This document shows, piece by piece, positions 1-5,345 of a stretch of DNA of 7,630 nt; position 1 is the stretch's first letter, and each line of letters starts with the position of its first letter. Made by a program: the position numbers and the translations under genes. Below the pieces are notes generated by a model. It was not told where the DNA came from. It searched no databases and saw nothing but the letters and a program-made list of their open reading frames with translations. The stretch is from Nitrospirae bacterium GWC2_57_9. GTDB taxonomy: Bacteria; Nitrospirota; UBA9217. The stretch spans positions 1-7,630 of the forward strand of contig MHEA01000143.1 in NCBI GenBank assembly GCA_001805085.1. Reading direction: 5' to 3'.

Positions 1-21
1 TCTCCTGAAGAAGAGGTGACC

Positions 22-372
22 ATGAAAAAGAACATTCCGGCAGTACTGCTCGGCGCTGCCTGTCTATTGCTGGCAGCATGCACGTCATCAACGTTCGTAG
101 CCAGCAAGGACGGCAAGGGGTATTATGTGGGCCACAACTCGCAGGCCGCTTATGAAATGTTCTGCGAATCAGGCGATTTGAAAAAAATATTAGCGCACGC
201 TGAAAAGATCGGCCAGGACATGAAGGACGAGCTGTATCGATACAATTGCGGGCCCGAGCGGTCGAATGTGAAGGTGAAAGAGTTGTTTGCTTCGATGACG
301 TCGGCACAACGAAAGGACCTCAGGCAGTCCTTCAAGCTCAATGGATATGAAATCAATATCATGCGATGCTGA
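22..372 (+). CDS. Small orphan lipoprotein, function unknown
   Basis: The 116-residue product begins with a lysine-bearing n-region (K2, K3) and a hydrophobic stretch ending in a lipobox, L17-A18-A19-C20, so it is predicted to be cleaved by signal peptidase II and lipidated at C20. The ATG at 22 is preferred over the in-frame GTG at 16 because a purine-rich Shine-Dalgarno (GAGG, 13-16) sits 5 bases upstream of it and the signal peptide then starts with MKK. The mature part is about 96 residues and mostly charged and helical-looking. It has three further cysteines (C48, C76 and the C-terminal residue C116). I do not recognise the family and assign no function. The aspartate at 21 that would mark inner-membrane retention in E. 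coli is absent (T21), so outer-membrane sorting is possible but inferred. The next gene on the same strand is 189 bases away and has its own promoter, so this gene is probably transcribed separately. Confidence 0.85.
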   Translation: MKKNIPAVLLGAACLLLAACTSSTFVASKDGKGYYVGHNSQAAYEMFCESGDLKKILAHAEKIGQDMKDELYRYNCGPERSNVKVKELFASMTSAQRKDLRQSFKLNGYEINIMRC

Positions 373-385
373 GACGCCAATATCT

Positions 386-403
386 AGCATCCGGTCGGAT
401 GCT
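386..403 (+). terminator. Short hairpin after the lipoprotein gene, weak terminator candidate
   Basis: A perfect 7-bp stem (AGCATCC at 386-392 with GGATGCT at 397-403) closes a 4-base loop 14 bases after the lipoprotein stop codon. The bases that follow are pyrimidine-rich but lack a clean T-run, so intrinsic termination would be weak. It may instead protect the mRNA 3' end. Confidence 0.3.
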
Positions 404-498
404 TAATCGCTTCTTCCTCCTTCCCTCTTCCAGTCATGACTTACGGAACCAACTGGCTTGATTGCCATGAACCGTTTCTTTTTCTCATCAATTAGTCC

Positions 499-528
499 TT
501 GACACTGTTTCGATCCGGGGTTTAGAAT
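499..528 (+). promoter_or_regulatory. Sigma-70-type promoter for the thioredoxin-like gene
   Basis: A perfect -35 box TTGACA (499-504) is followed after 18 bases by TAGAAT (523-528), five of six matches to the -10 consensus. Initiation would fall near 535, giving a leader of about 27 bases before the ATG at 562. That leader holds a tandem 7-base repeat (GGCAGTA twice, 545-558), and the copy nearer the gene supplies only a weak Shine-Dalgarno (AGG at 551-553). The promoter is a sequence-based prediction only. Confidence 0.6.
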
Positions 529-561
529 ACGAAAATTTTTGAAGGGCAGTAGGCAGTACCG

Positions 562-1098
562 ATGCAGTTGCGGCATTTTTTCATCACTCTTTCAATAATC
601 AGTCTCTTCTTCCTTTCCTTTTCCCTGAACGCTCATGCAGCACGAAGAGTTTCCGAGACCGGGACAGAGTTGGGGAGGTATGCGCCTCCCATTACCCTGG
701 CCGATCTGACAGGCCGGACCATTTCCCTGGAATCCCTCCGGGGCCAGGTGGTGCTCCTGAACTTCTGGTCATCCCTCTGTTCGCCCTGCAAGGCTGAAAT
801 GCCCTCCATGAACAGGCTCTACGAGGCTCTCAAGGAAAAAGGGTTCCAAGTGGTGACTGTGGCGATCGATTCCAGCGATGGGCCCGTCCGGGAGTTCGCA
901 GCAAAGAATAATATTGCCTTCACCATCCTGCTTGACAGGGGGAAAGAGGTCTTTTCCGAAGAGTATGCGGCCCCGAGCCTTCCCGCCACCTACCTGTTGG
1001 ACCGCAATGGAGTTATCGTCGAAAAATTCAGCGGGCTCCAGGTCTGGGATGCCCCGGAAATGAAAAACAGACTTCTCCTGGTGCTGGCTAAAAGGTGA
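562..1098 (+). CDS. Exported TlpA/ResA-like thiol-disulfide oxidoreductase
   Basis: The 178-residue protein has an N-terminal signal segment (hydrophobic about 6-22, likely signal peptidase I site A24-H25-A26 before A27) followed by one thioredoxin fold of the AhpC-TSA/TlpA type. The active site is W69-S-S-L-C73-S-P-C76, matching the family's WxxxCxPC pattern, and the cis-proline loop is L140-P141-A142-T143. The 'tL.dl.G..isL..LrGqvvLlNFW' run at about 44-69 is typical of TlpA/ResA/CcmG proteins. Such proteins usually reduce or shuffle disulfides in the periplasm, for example in cytochrome c maturation, drawing electrons from CcdA/DsbD. No cytochrome or ccdA gene lies in the window, so the substrate is open. 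The cleavage site is not preceded by a lipobox cysteine, so the protein should be soluble in the periplasm or held by an uncleaved N-terminus. It appears monocistronic, with its own promoter upstream and a convergent terminator hairpin downstream. Confidence 0.92.
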   Translation: MQLRHFFITLSIISLFFLSFSLNAHAARRVSETGTELGRYAPPITLADLTGRTISLESLRGQVVLLNFWSSLCSPCKAEMPSMNRLYEALKEKGFQVVTVAIDSSDGPVREFAAKNNIAFTILLDRGKEVFSEEYAAPSLPATYLLDRNGVIVEKFSGLQVWDAPEMKNRLLLVLAKR

Positions 1099-1107
1099 CA
1101 CGGGTCC

Positions 1108-1144
1108 AAAAACAACAAAGCCCCGGAGAGGGGGTTCTCCGGGG
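1108..1144 (-). terminator. Intrinsic terminator of the cold-shock gene, between convergent genes
   Basis: A perfect 9-bp GC-rich stem (CCCCGGAGA at 1121-1129 with TCTCCGGGG at 1136-1144) closes a 6-base loop. Read on the minus strand it is followed at once by a T-rich tract (complement of the A-rich 1108-1119), the standard form of a Rho-independent terminator for the leftward cold-shock gene ending at 1202. The plus side lacks a T-run, so termination of the rightward thioredoxin gene here would be less efficient, though the same hairpin lies 22 bases past its stop. Confidence 0.8.
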
Positions 1145-1201
1145 TGTTAGCACGATAAAGACATTTCCAACCGGTCGATCTAAGCGCCGGGGGATCTTTT
1201 A

Positions 1202-1408
1202 TTAGGAAGCCTTCATTACATTCGCTGCTTGCGGGCCTTTTTCGCCCTGAGTGATCTCGAATTCCACCAGCTGCCCCTCGGACAGCGTCTTGTACCCTTC
1301 TCCCTGGATCGCAGAATAGTGTACAAAGACATCCCTGCCTCCACCATCGGGCTCGATAAAACCGTACCCTTTTGATTCGTTGAACCACTTCACTTTCCCG
1401 GTAGACAT
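1202..1408 (-). CDS. Cold-shock domain protein (CspA family)
   Basis: This is a complete 68-residue single-domain cold-shock protein, the usual family length (65-70). It starts MSTGKVKWFN and carries both nucleic-acid-binding motifs: RNP1 (K13-G14-Y15-G16-F17-I18) and RNP2 (V27-F28-V29-H30), with W8 and F9 also conserved. These OB-fold proteins bind single-stranded RNA and DNA with low specificity and act as RNA chaperones; some are induced by cold, others are constitutive. The start at 1408 is fixed by a strong Shine-Dalgarno (1419-1426) and by homology; the frame stays open upstream but that stretch does not look like protein. The gene has a long leader, discussed separately, and a strong terminator, so it is most likely its own transcription unit. 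Which paralogue this is (A, C, E and so on) cannot be told from the sequence. Confidence 0.96.
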   Translation of the reverse strand: MSTGKVKWFNESKGYGFIEPDGGGRDVFVHYSAIQGEGYKTLSEGQLVEFEITQGEKGPQAANVMKAS

Positions 1409-1418
1409 AATGCTTACT

Positions 1419-1426
1419 CCCTCCTT
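1419..1426 (-). promoter_or_regulatory. Ribosome binding site of the cold-shock gene
   Basis: On the minus strand AAGGAGGG (complement of 1419-1426) lies 10 bases upstream of the ATG at 1408. It fixes the start of the 68-residue protein and excludes the longer in-frame extension up to 1597. Confidence 0.8.
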
Positions 1427-1510
1427 GCTGTTTCCGCGGTCGTTGGTGCCATCGTTCTGGTCGGTCACCTTTGGCGGAATACGGTTTACTACAGAAGGAA
1501 AAGAGCTGAA

Positions 1511-1534
1511 CCCCATCCCCCACGCCCTTTTCCC
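1511..1534 (-). other. Putative G-quadruplex motif in the cold-shock leader
   Basis: On the minus strand this stretch reads as four G-runs with short spacers: GGG, 4 bases, GGG, 3 bases, GGGGG, 2 bases, GGGG. This meets the canonical G3+N1-7 rule. It lies about 100 bases upstream of the cold-shock start codon, on the coding (mRNA) strand, so it could fold in RNA as well as in displaced DNA. Folding is inferred from the pattern only. Confidence 0.55.
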
Positions 1535-1559
1535 GGCCAATAGCAGATCGAACCGCTTT

Positions 1560-1587
1560 ACGCTAGTCTGAGAAGGATCAGATACAA
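1560..1587 (-). promoter_or_regulatory. Possible promoter for the cold-shock gene (weak)
   Basis: On the minus strand TTGTAT (complement of 1582-1587) and TAGCGT (complement of 1560-1565) are separated by 16 bases, a poor-to-moderate sigma-70 match. If real, the cold-shock mRNA would carry a leader of roughly 145 bases, as cspA-type genes often do. The rest of the 218-base gap between the M23 and cold-shock genes shows no better promoter. Confidence 0.2.
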
Positions 1588-1626
1588 GGTGGAACATTTG
1601 CTGCCCGGCAGTTTTGCTCTCCTAAT

Positions 1627-2562
1627 TTAATTGAGGTAGCGGACGGGATTTACCGGAAGTCCGTTTACCCGCACTTCATAATGAAGGTGCGGGCCGGTGC
1701 TGGAACCGGAGTCACCCACGTAGGCAATTACGTCGCCTCTTTTGATGCGCTGGCCGGCCTTTACGTTCAATCTGGAATTATGCGCAAATAAGGTGCGTAT
1801 TCCGTAGCCATGGCTGATTTCGACCATATGGCCGTAACCCGTTCCAAAACCCGCCTTGATAATGACGCCGTCTGCAGGCGACACGATCGGGGTGCCGGTC
1901 TGGGCTGCGATGTCCATGCCTTCATGGAATTTGAGGATCCCGCTGAAGGGAGAGTTCCTGTTGCCGAAAGGCGAGGTGACCCAGCCGCGAACCGGCCAGA
2001 CAGAAGGTGTGGAGGCATACAGCGAACGTTTATCCTCGAAGTATTCTATCAGCATCTGCAGGCTCGTTTCCTGCCTGGACGCCGCTCCCTTGAGCTGACT
2101 CAGTTCCTGGTGCATTTCCTTTAGTGCTTCTTCCTGCTTCTTCTCCCCCATCGTGGTCAGGTTCTGGAGACCGAGTTCGTCCGGTCCTCCGATTCCGAGC
2201 ACTTGCTGGGCCTTGTCCCGGGGGCCGAGGCTGACAGCGCGCCGCAGCTTTGTATCGAGGTCACGGAGCAGAAACATCTGACGCTTGTAATCGAGCATGT
2301 TCAGCGCGAAGTTCTGGACCTGGGCTTTCTGCTGCATAAGTTCCTCACGCATGGACTGCAGCTCCCATACCTTGTCTTTCACGTCATTATATTCATAGAC
2401 GAGATAGAGCGAGAGGATCAGGACGGCAGCAACGGAGAGGAATGCGGATTTGATGACCGATTTCGAAATGCTTAATGTCCTGACGCGCGCATTCGGGCCG
2501 GGCAAAAACATAAACGTAAAATATTCTTTTTTCTTGATATTTCGGGACTTCCTAGCCTTCAT
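1627..2562 (-). CDS. Membrane-anchored M23 (LytM-type) peptidoglycan endopeptidase
   Basis: The 311-residue protein has a basic cytoplasmic N-terminus (MKARKSRNIKKK), one membrane segment at about 36-58, a charged coiled-coil-prone region at about 59-188, and a C-terminal M23/LytM domain at about 190-311. The zinc and catalytic residues are intact: H213-x3-D217 (HEGMD), H261 in FAHN, and H292-L-H294 in GPHLHYEV. It is therefore probably an active metallo-endopeptidase cutting peptide cross-links in peptidoglycan, unlike degenerate activators such as EnvC. The layout (short cytoplasmic tail, TM, coiled coil, LytM) matches MepM/NlpD-type envelope enzymes and the M23 proteins often found beside bactofilins, though no bactofilin gene is present here. 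The start at 2562 is chosen over an upstream ATG at 2607 because a perfect Shine-Dalgarno (AGGAGG) precedes it by 4 bases and the upstream residues are not conserved-looking. It is probably monocistronic, from a promoter just upstream. Confidence 0.94.
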   Translation of the reverse strand: MKARKSRNIKKKEYFTFMFLPGPNARVRTLSISKSVIKSAFLSVAAVLILSLYLVYEYNDVKDKVWELQSMREELMQQKAQVQNFALNMLDYKRQMFLLRDLDTKLRRAVSLGPRDKAQQVLGIGGPDELGLQNLTTMGEKKQEEALKEMHQELSQLKGAASRQETSLQMLIEYFEDKRSLYASTPSVWPVRGWVTSPFGNRNSPFSGILKFHEGMDIAAQTGTPIVSPADGVIIKAGFGTGYGHMVEISHGYGIRTLFAHNSRLNVKAGQRIKRGDVIAYVGDSGSSTGPHLHYEVRVNGLPVNPVRYLN

Positions 2563-2566
2563 CGTT

Positions 2567-2572
2567 CCTCCT
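2567..2572 (-). promoter_or_regulatory. Ribosome binding site that sets the M23 start
   Basis: AGGAGG on the minus strand (complement of 2567-2572) lies 4 bases upstream of the ATG at 2562. It is the only strong site near the possible starts and favours 2562 over 2607. Confidence 0.8.
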
Positions 2573-2597
2573 GCAAAAGGCGCAGATAACCGTGTAA

Positions 2598-2627
2598 AGG
2601 GTAGCATAGATCGGTTCTTTGTGTCAA
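2598..2627 (-). promoter_or_regulatory. Candidate sigma-70 promoter for the M23 peptidase gene
   Basis: On the minus strand a perfect TTGACA (complement of 2622-2627) is followed after 18 bases by TACCCT (complement of 2598-2603), only three of six matches to the -10 consensus. Initiation would lie near 2590, leaving a leader of just under 30 bases that contains the AGGAGG site. If this call is right, the ATG at 2607 lies inside the promoter and cannot be the start codon. Confidence 0.45.
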
Positions 2628-2653
2628 GATTTTAGTACTTGAAGCGAAGGCGT

Positions 2654-2706
2654 CCCTGCCCATATATTGTATAAAATCCATTATTTCCCCTATATATAGG
2701 GCAGGG
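2654..2706. repeat. Long bulged inverted repeat between cutA and the M23 gene
   Basis: An 8-bp arm CCCTGCCC (2654-2661) pairs perfectly with GGGCAGGG (2699-2706). The stem continues with six A/T pairs (2662-2667 with 2692-2697) after skipping one unpaired A at 2698, around a loop of 24 bases. The right arm also contains a separate perfect 14-base palindrome (2688-2701, CCC-TATATATA-GGG). It lies 112 bases past the cutA stop on the minus strand and has no T-run, so it is not a standard terminator. A transcript-end stabiliser, a protein-binding site, or one copy of a dispersed palindromic repeat are all possible. Confidence 0.6.
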
Positions 2707-2818
2707 AGGGTATCGGAAATCCGGAGAAAGATGTAAATTCAGGCGCTCGATGCATTCTGCTGCAGGGTTTGAGGGAAACAGGTTGAATCGCCGTTCCCGG
2801 CAGACGGCAAAGAAGGCT

Positions 2819-3139
2819 TTAATCCTTTGCGTTATCATGGAGCCAGGAAAGGTAATCGGGAGACCCAGCTATAATGGGGAGGGCAATGATCTCCGGAACG
2901 GTATAAGAGTGGAGCGACTTTACCCGGGCGCACAACCGCTCCATGAGCGGCTTCCTGCTCTTGCACAGAAGAAGGACCTCTTGTGCGTCCTGAGTTTTCC
3001 CCTGCCAGAAGAACAGGGAGCGTACCGGAGCTATAAGGTTGACGCAGGCGGCAAGATGCTCGTCCACGAGAGCAGTTGCTATCAGGGATGCCTCCTGCTC
3101 GGAACTTGCAGTGATAAGCACGATGATGCCGTCGGTCAT
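2819..3139 (-). CDS. cutA: CutA divalent-cation tolerance family protein
   Basis: The 106-residue product is full length for CutA and shows the family signatures in order: the first strand IIVLITA (5-11), the helix and 'EHLAACVNLI' block (27-36, with C32), 'SLFFWQGK' (41-48), the 'EVLLLCKS' strand (54-61), 'HSYTVPEIIALPI' (77-89) and the end motif 'DYLSWL' (95-100). CutA forms very stable trimers resembling PII signalling proteins and is linked by name and genetics to copper/divalent-cation tolerance, but its molecular role is unsettled. It should be cytoplasmic: no signal peptide is present. The start is supported by a strong Shine-Dalgarno (AGGAGGT, complement of 3145-3151) 5 bases upstream. 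It follows lptD by 110 bases on the same strand, with only a poor hairpin between, so it may be read from the lptD transcript. Confidence 0.95.
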   Translation of the reverse strand: MTDGIIVLITASSEQEASLIATALVDEHLAACVNLIAPVRSLFFWQGKTQDAQEVLLLCKSRKPLMERLCARVKSLHSYTVPEIIALPIIAGSPDYLSWLHDNAKD

Positions 3140-3162
3140 GCAGGACCTCCTATCCGGTTGTT

Positions 3163-3179
3163 AAAAAACGTGGCGCACG
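3163..3179 (-). terminator. Minimal hairpin plus T-run between lptD and cutA (weak)
   Basis: On the minus strand a 4-bp stem (CGTG/CACG, 3169-3179) with a 3-base loop is followed directly by six T (complement of 3163-3168). The stem is too short for efficient termination; partial attenuation of read-through from lptD into cutA is possible. The remaining bases to 3249 show no clear promoter. Confidence 0.25.
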
Positions 3180-3249
3180 AATCATTCCGAGGACGCGAGG
3201 GACTTGACCTGGAGTTTCGCCTCGGGGGCAGGTATGGCCCATCGGGGTC

Positions 3250-5301
3250 TTAGAACTTCAACGTACCAAGTCCCTTCAGGTCCAGCATCAGCTCATATCG
3301 GGTCTCGCCCGGTTTTTTCATAAAGCTGAGGCCAAGGCCCCAGCATTGGGAAGCATAATGAGCTAGGTATTCCCGCTGCGTGATCTGCTCTTGCACCATG
3401 TCCCGCCAGAACTGAGCGGACACGTCCCATTTGCCGAGTTTGGTCCCTGCTCCTCCGATCAAGTATCTGGTCTTCGGCTCTCTCAGGTATTGGTGAGAGA
3501 CTTTGAATCGAAATCCGTCCGTCTTTACCGCAACGCTTTCCGAAGATGAAGAAACAGCATGGGTGTACGTATTATATTTTTCCGTGGCCGAAAGGGTAAG
3601 CAGTTTTGGTGTTTTGATGAAAAGCTCCGCAATTACTTCGGAACGCGCCTGGGCAGCAAGGGACTCGTCGTCGCTGCGTGCCTTGTTCAGATCGTAAGAT
3701 TCGGAAAGCCTGAAGATCAGCACATCGAACGTCCTGAACTTTGACGCTTCCCTGTAATGGGCCGTCACCCGGTTGGTCAGCGACAGGGACATTACATTCT
3801 GCTCCACAACGGTATCGACCGCATCCAACTGCGGCAGGTCGGCTTCAGCCACACTGGGCACGTAACTGTACTGAATGGCAGGTTCGATGGAATGCCTGAT
3901 CCTTCCGAAGCCCGCTTCCTCATCGTTGCCGTATACCCGGGAGAAACGAGCGTTCAGGTCGGCTCCTGCGTAGAAATATTTGCGTTCTGCAGGTTCAGGT
4001 GAAGTGGCGCTTCGATCGTAAAAGGTTGCTCGTGCTCCTCCATACGGCGTGAGCGCCAACCCTTCATGCCCGAAAACCGCGGACAGCCGGGGATTGAAAT
4101 CTGCCCGCATGATATCGTCGCCGCTCTGCTGAGAAAAGTTGGTTGCCGAACCTTCGAGGTTCAGGTGCAGCGGGCCGGCGATCTTCTCTTCGAAGACGGT
4201 ATAGCGCAGTTCAGGGAGTTTCTGAAAAGTGTGCTCGTTGCTTTGTTGGGTCAGGTCGATAGCGTACTGCCCGAGCAGGTACAGCGATGCCGTATCCCAA
4301 CGCTCGACATAGAAAAGATTTGAATCAAGGTAGGTCAGGGAGCGCGCCTCCAGCTTGTTCTCCAGGTCCTGAAAATAAGCGTAATCGCCGACCAGATTGA
4401 GGTCGGCGCGGAGGGACAGGTCCTCGGCCATCTCTTCCTGATGTCGAAAGGAGAACAGCCAGCGGGCATCGGGCGTTTCCGGGCTGTTTTTGGCACCGGC
4501 GCCATTTTGAAAGGTATCAAAATAGTTAAAGAACAACCTTCCTCCCGAGTGCTGGGAATTCACATAGCGGTATTCGACGCCGGAACCATGACCGTGTTGG
4601 TCGCGGTAGTCCGAATAAAAAGTCATATCCTGATAGTCCGAGATGGCCCAGAAAAAGGAATTCTTCAAAAGGAAGCCTTCGCTGGTGCTGTACCCCGGCA
4701 CGGGCATCAGCAAACCGGTCTGGCGGCGGACCGGGAACAGGAGGTAGGGCGTATAGAAGACCGGGAGACCAATCATGTTGAAGGAAACTCCCCGGCCGGT
4801 CGCGTACCGGTCCATGTCCACATCGATCTCGTTCGCCTTCAGATACCATTCGCCTTCGTCGCAGGTCGTGAAGGTGCCCTTTTCAATGTGGTACTCGGTT
4901 TCCGACCTGCGTTCTATCTTTTCACCCTTGAGATGCAGGTTATCCTTGCTCATGAACAGGTCGCCGTTGTAGATCATGCCTGCTCTCGTGTTGATGTTGA
5001 ACTTGAGCCGGTCAGCCCGGATGATATCCCCCTTTTCCTGGAGGTATACGCCGCCCTCGGCCGAGGCTTCGCCGGTCCTATTGTTCAGCACGATCCGGTC
5101 CGCTTCGATCAGCATACCGTCCTGTTCGACCTTGACATGGCCTTCCGCAACATAGATGTCGTTGGTCCGGTCGTAGTCGAGCTTGTCGGCCTTCACCGTT
5201 ACAGGGATCTTTTGCGTCTTCTCTTCGGCCTGGCCGCTCGTCGCCGTTAAAAAGCTGAAGAGAAGACAGAGAAGCAGTATGCATCCGTTCCATGTTGTCA
5301 T
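3250..5301 (-). CDS. lptD: LPS-assembly protein LptD (outer-membrane beta-barrel)
   Basis: The 683-residue protein has a signal peptide (hydrophobic 7-22, likely cleaved after A25), an LptA/OstA-like beta-jellyroll domain at about 33-150 ('VTVKADKLDYDRTNDIYVAEG' style repeats: strand, then 'G.v.v.q....l.AD'), and a long C-terminal barrel domain ending in phenylalanine (LGTLKF), as outer-membrane barrels do. The 'GLPVFYTPYLLFPV' block at about 188-201 is a hallmark of the LptD barrel start. LptD with the lipoprotein LptE inserts lipopolysaccharide into the outer leaflet. The mature part has only two cysteines, C147 (TFTTCDEG) and C653 (SQCWGL), fitting the single essential jellyroll-barrel disulfide. 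The ATG at 5301 gives a clean hydrophobic segment but has no Shine-Dalgarno and no positive n-region. The alternative is a GTG at 5349 overlapping the folC stop (GTGA), giving 699 residues with charged residues first. The gene is directly downstream of folC and likely co-transcribed. Confidence 0.95.
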   Translation of the reverse strand: MTTWNGCILLLCLLFSFLTATSGQAEEKTQKIPVTVKADKLDYDRTNDIYVAEGHVKVEQDGMLIEADRIVLNNRTGEASAEGGVYLQEKGDIIRADRLKFNINTRAGMIYNGDLFMSKDNLHLKGEKIERRSETEYHIEKGTFTTCDEGEWYLKANEIDVDMDRYATGRGVSFNMIGLPVFYTPYLLFPVRRQTGLLMPVPGYSTSEGFLLKNSFFWAISDYQDMTFYSDYRDQHGHGSGVEYRYVNSQHSGGRLFFNYFDTFQNGAGAKNSPETPDARWLFSFRHQEEMAEDLSLRADLNLVGDYAYFQDLENKLEARSLTYLDSNLFYVERWDTASLYLLGQYAIDLTQQSNEHTFQKLPELRYTVFEEKIAGPLHLNLEGSATNFSQQSGDDIMRADFNPRLSAVFGHEGLALTPYGGARATFYDRSATSPEPAERKYFYAGADLNARFSRVYGNDEEAGFGRIRHSIEPAIQYSYVPSVAEADLPQLDAVDTVVEQNVMSLSLTNRVTAHYREASKFRTFDVLIFRLSESYDLNKARSDDESLAAQARSEVIAELFIKTPKLLTLSATEKYNTYTHAVSSSSESVAVKTDGFRFKVSHQYLREPKTRYLIGGAGTKLGKWDVSAQFWRDMVQEQITQREYLAHYASQCWGLGLSFMKKPGETRYELMLDLKGLGTLKF

Positions 5302-5345
5302 GTCAACCAGCCAGAACTTCAGCCTTTCATCCAGTTTCGCCAGGG

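Noticed and set aside
1601..1611. CTGCC-C-GGCAG hairpin just after the M23 stop as a terminator.
   Set aside because: The loop is too tight, the stem is only 4-5 pairs, and no T-run follows on the minus strand.
2632..2838. Short minus-strand open frame in the gap between cutA and the M23 gene.
   Set aside because: It overlaps the cutA end and the inverted repeat, has no ribosome binding site and no recognisable protein features.
4441..5250. 269-codon open frame on the plus strand opposite lptD.
   Set aside because: It is antisense to a clear LptD sequence, has no ribosome binding site or recognisable domain, and is explained by codon bias in the real gene.
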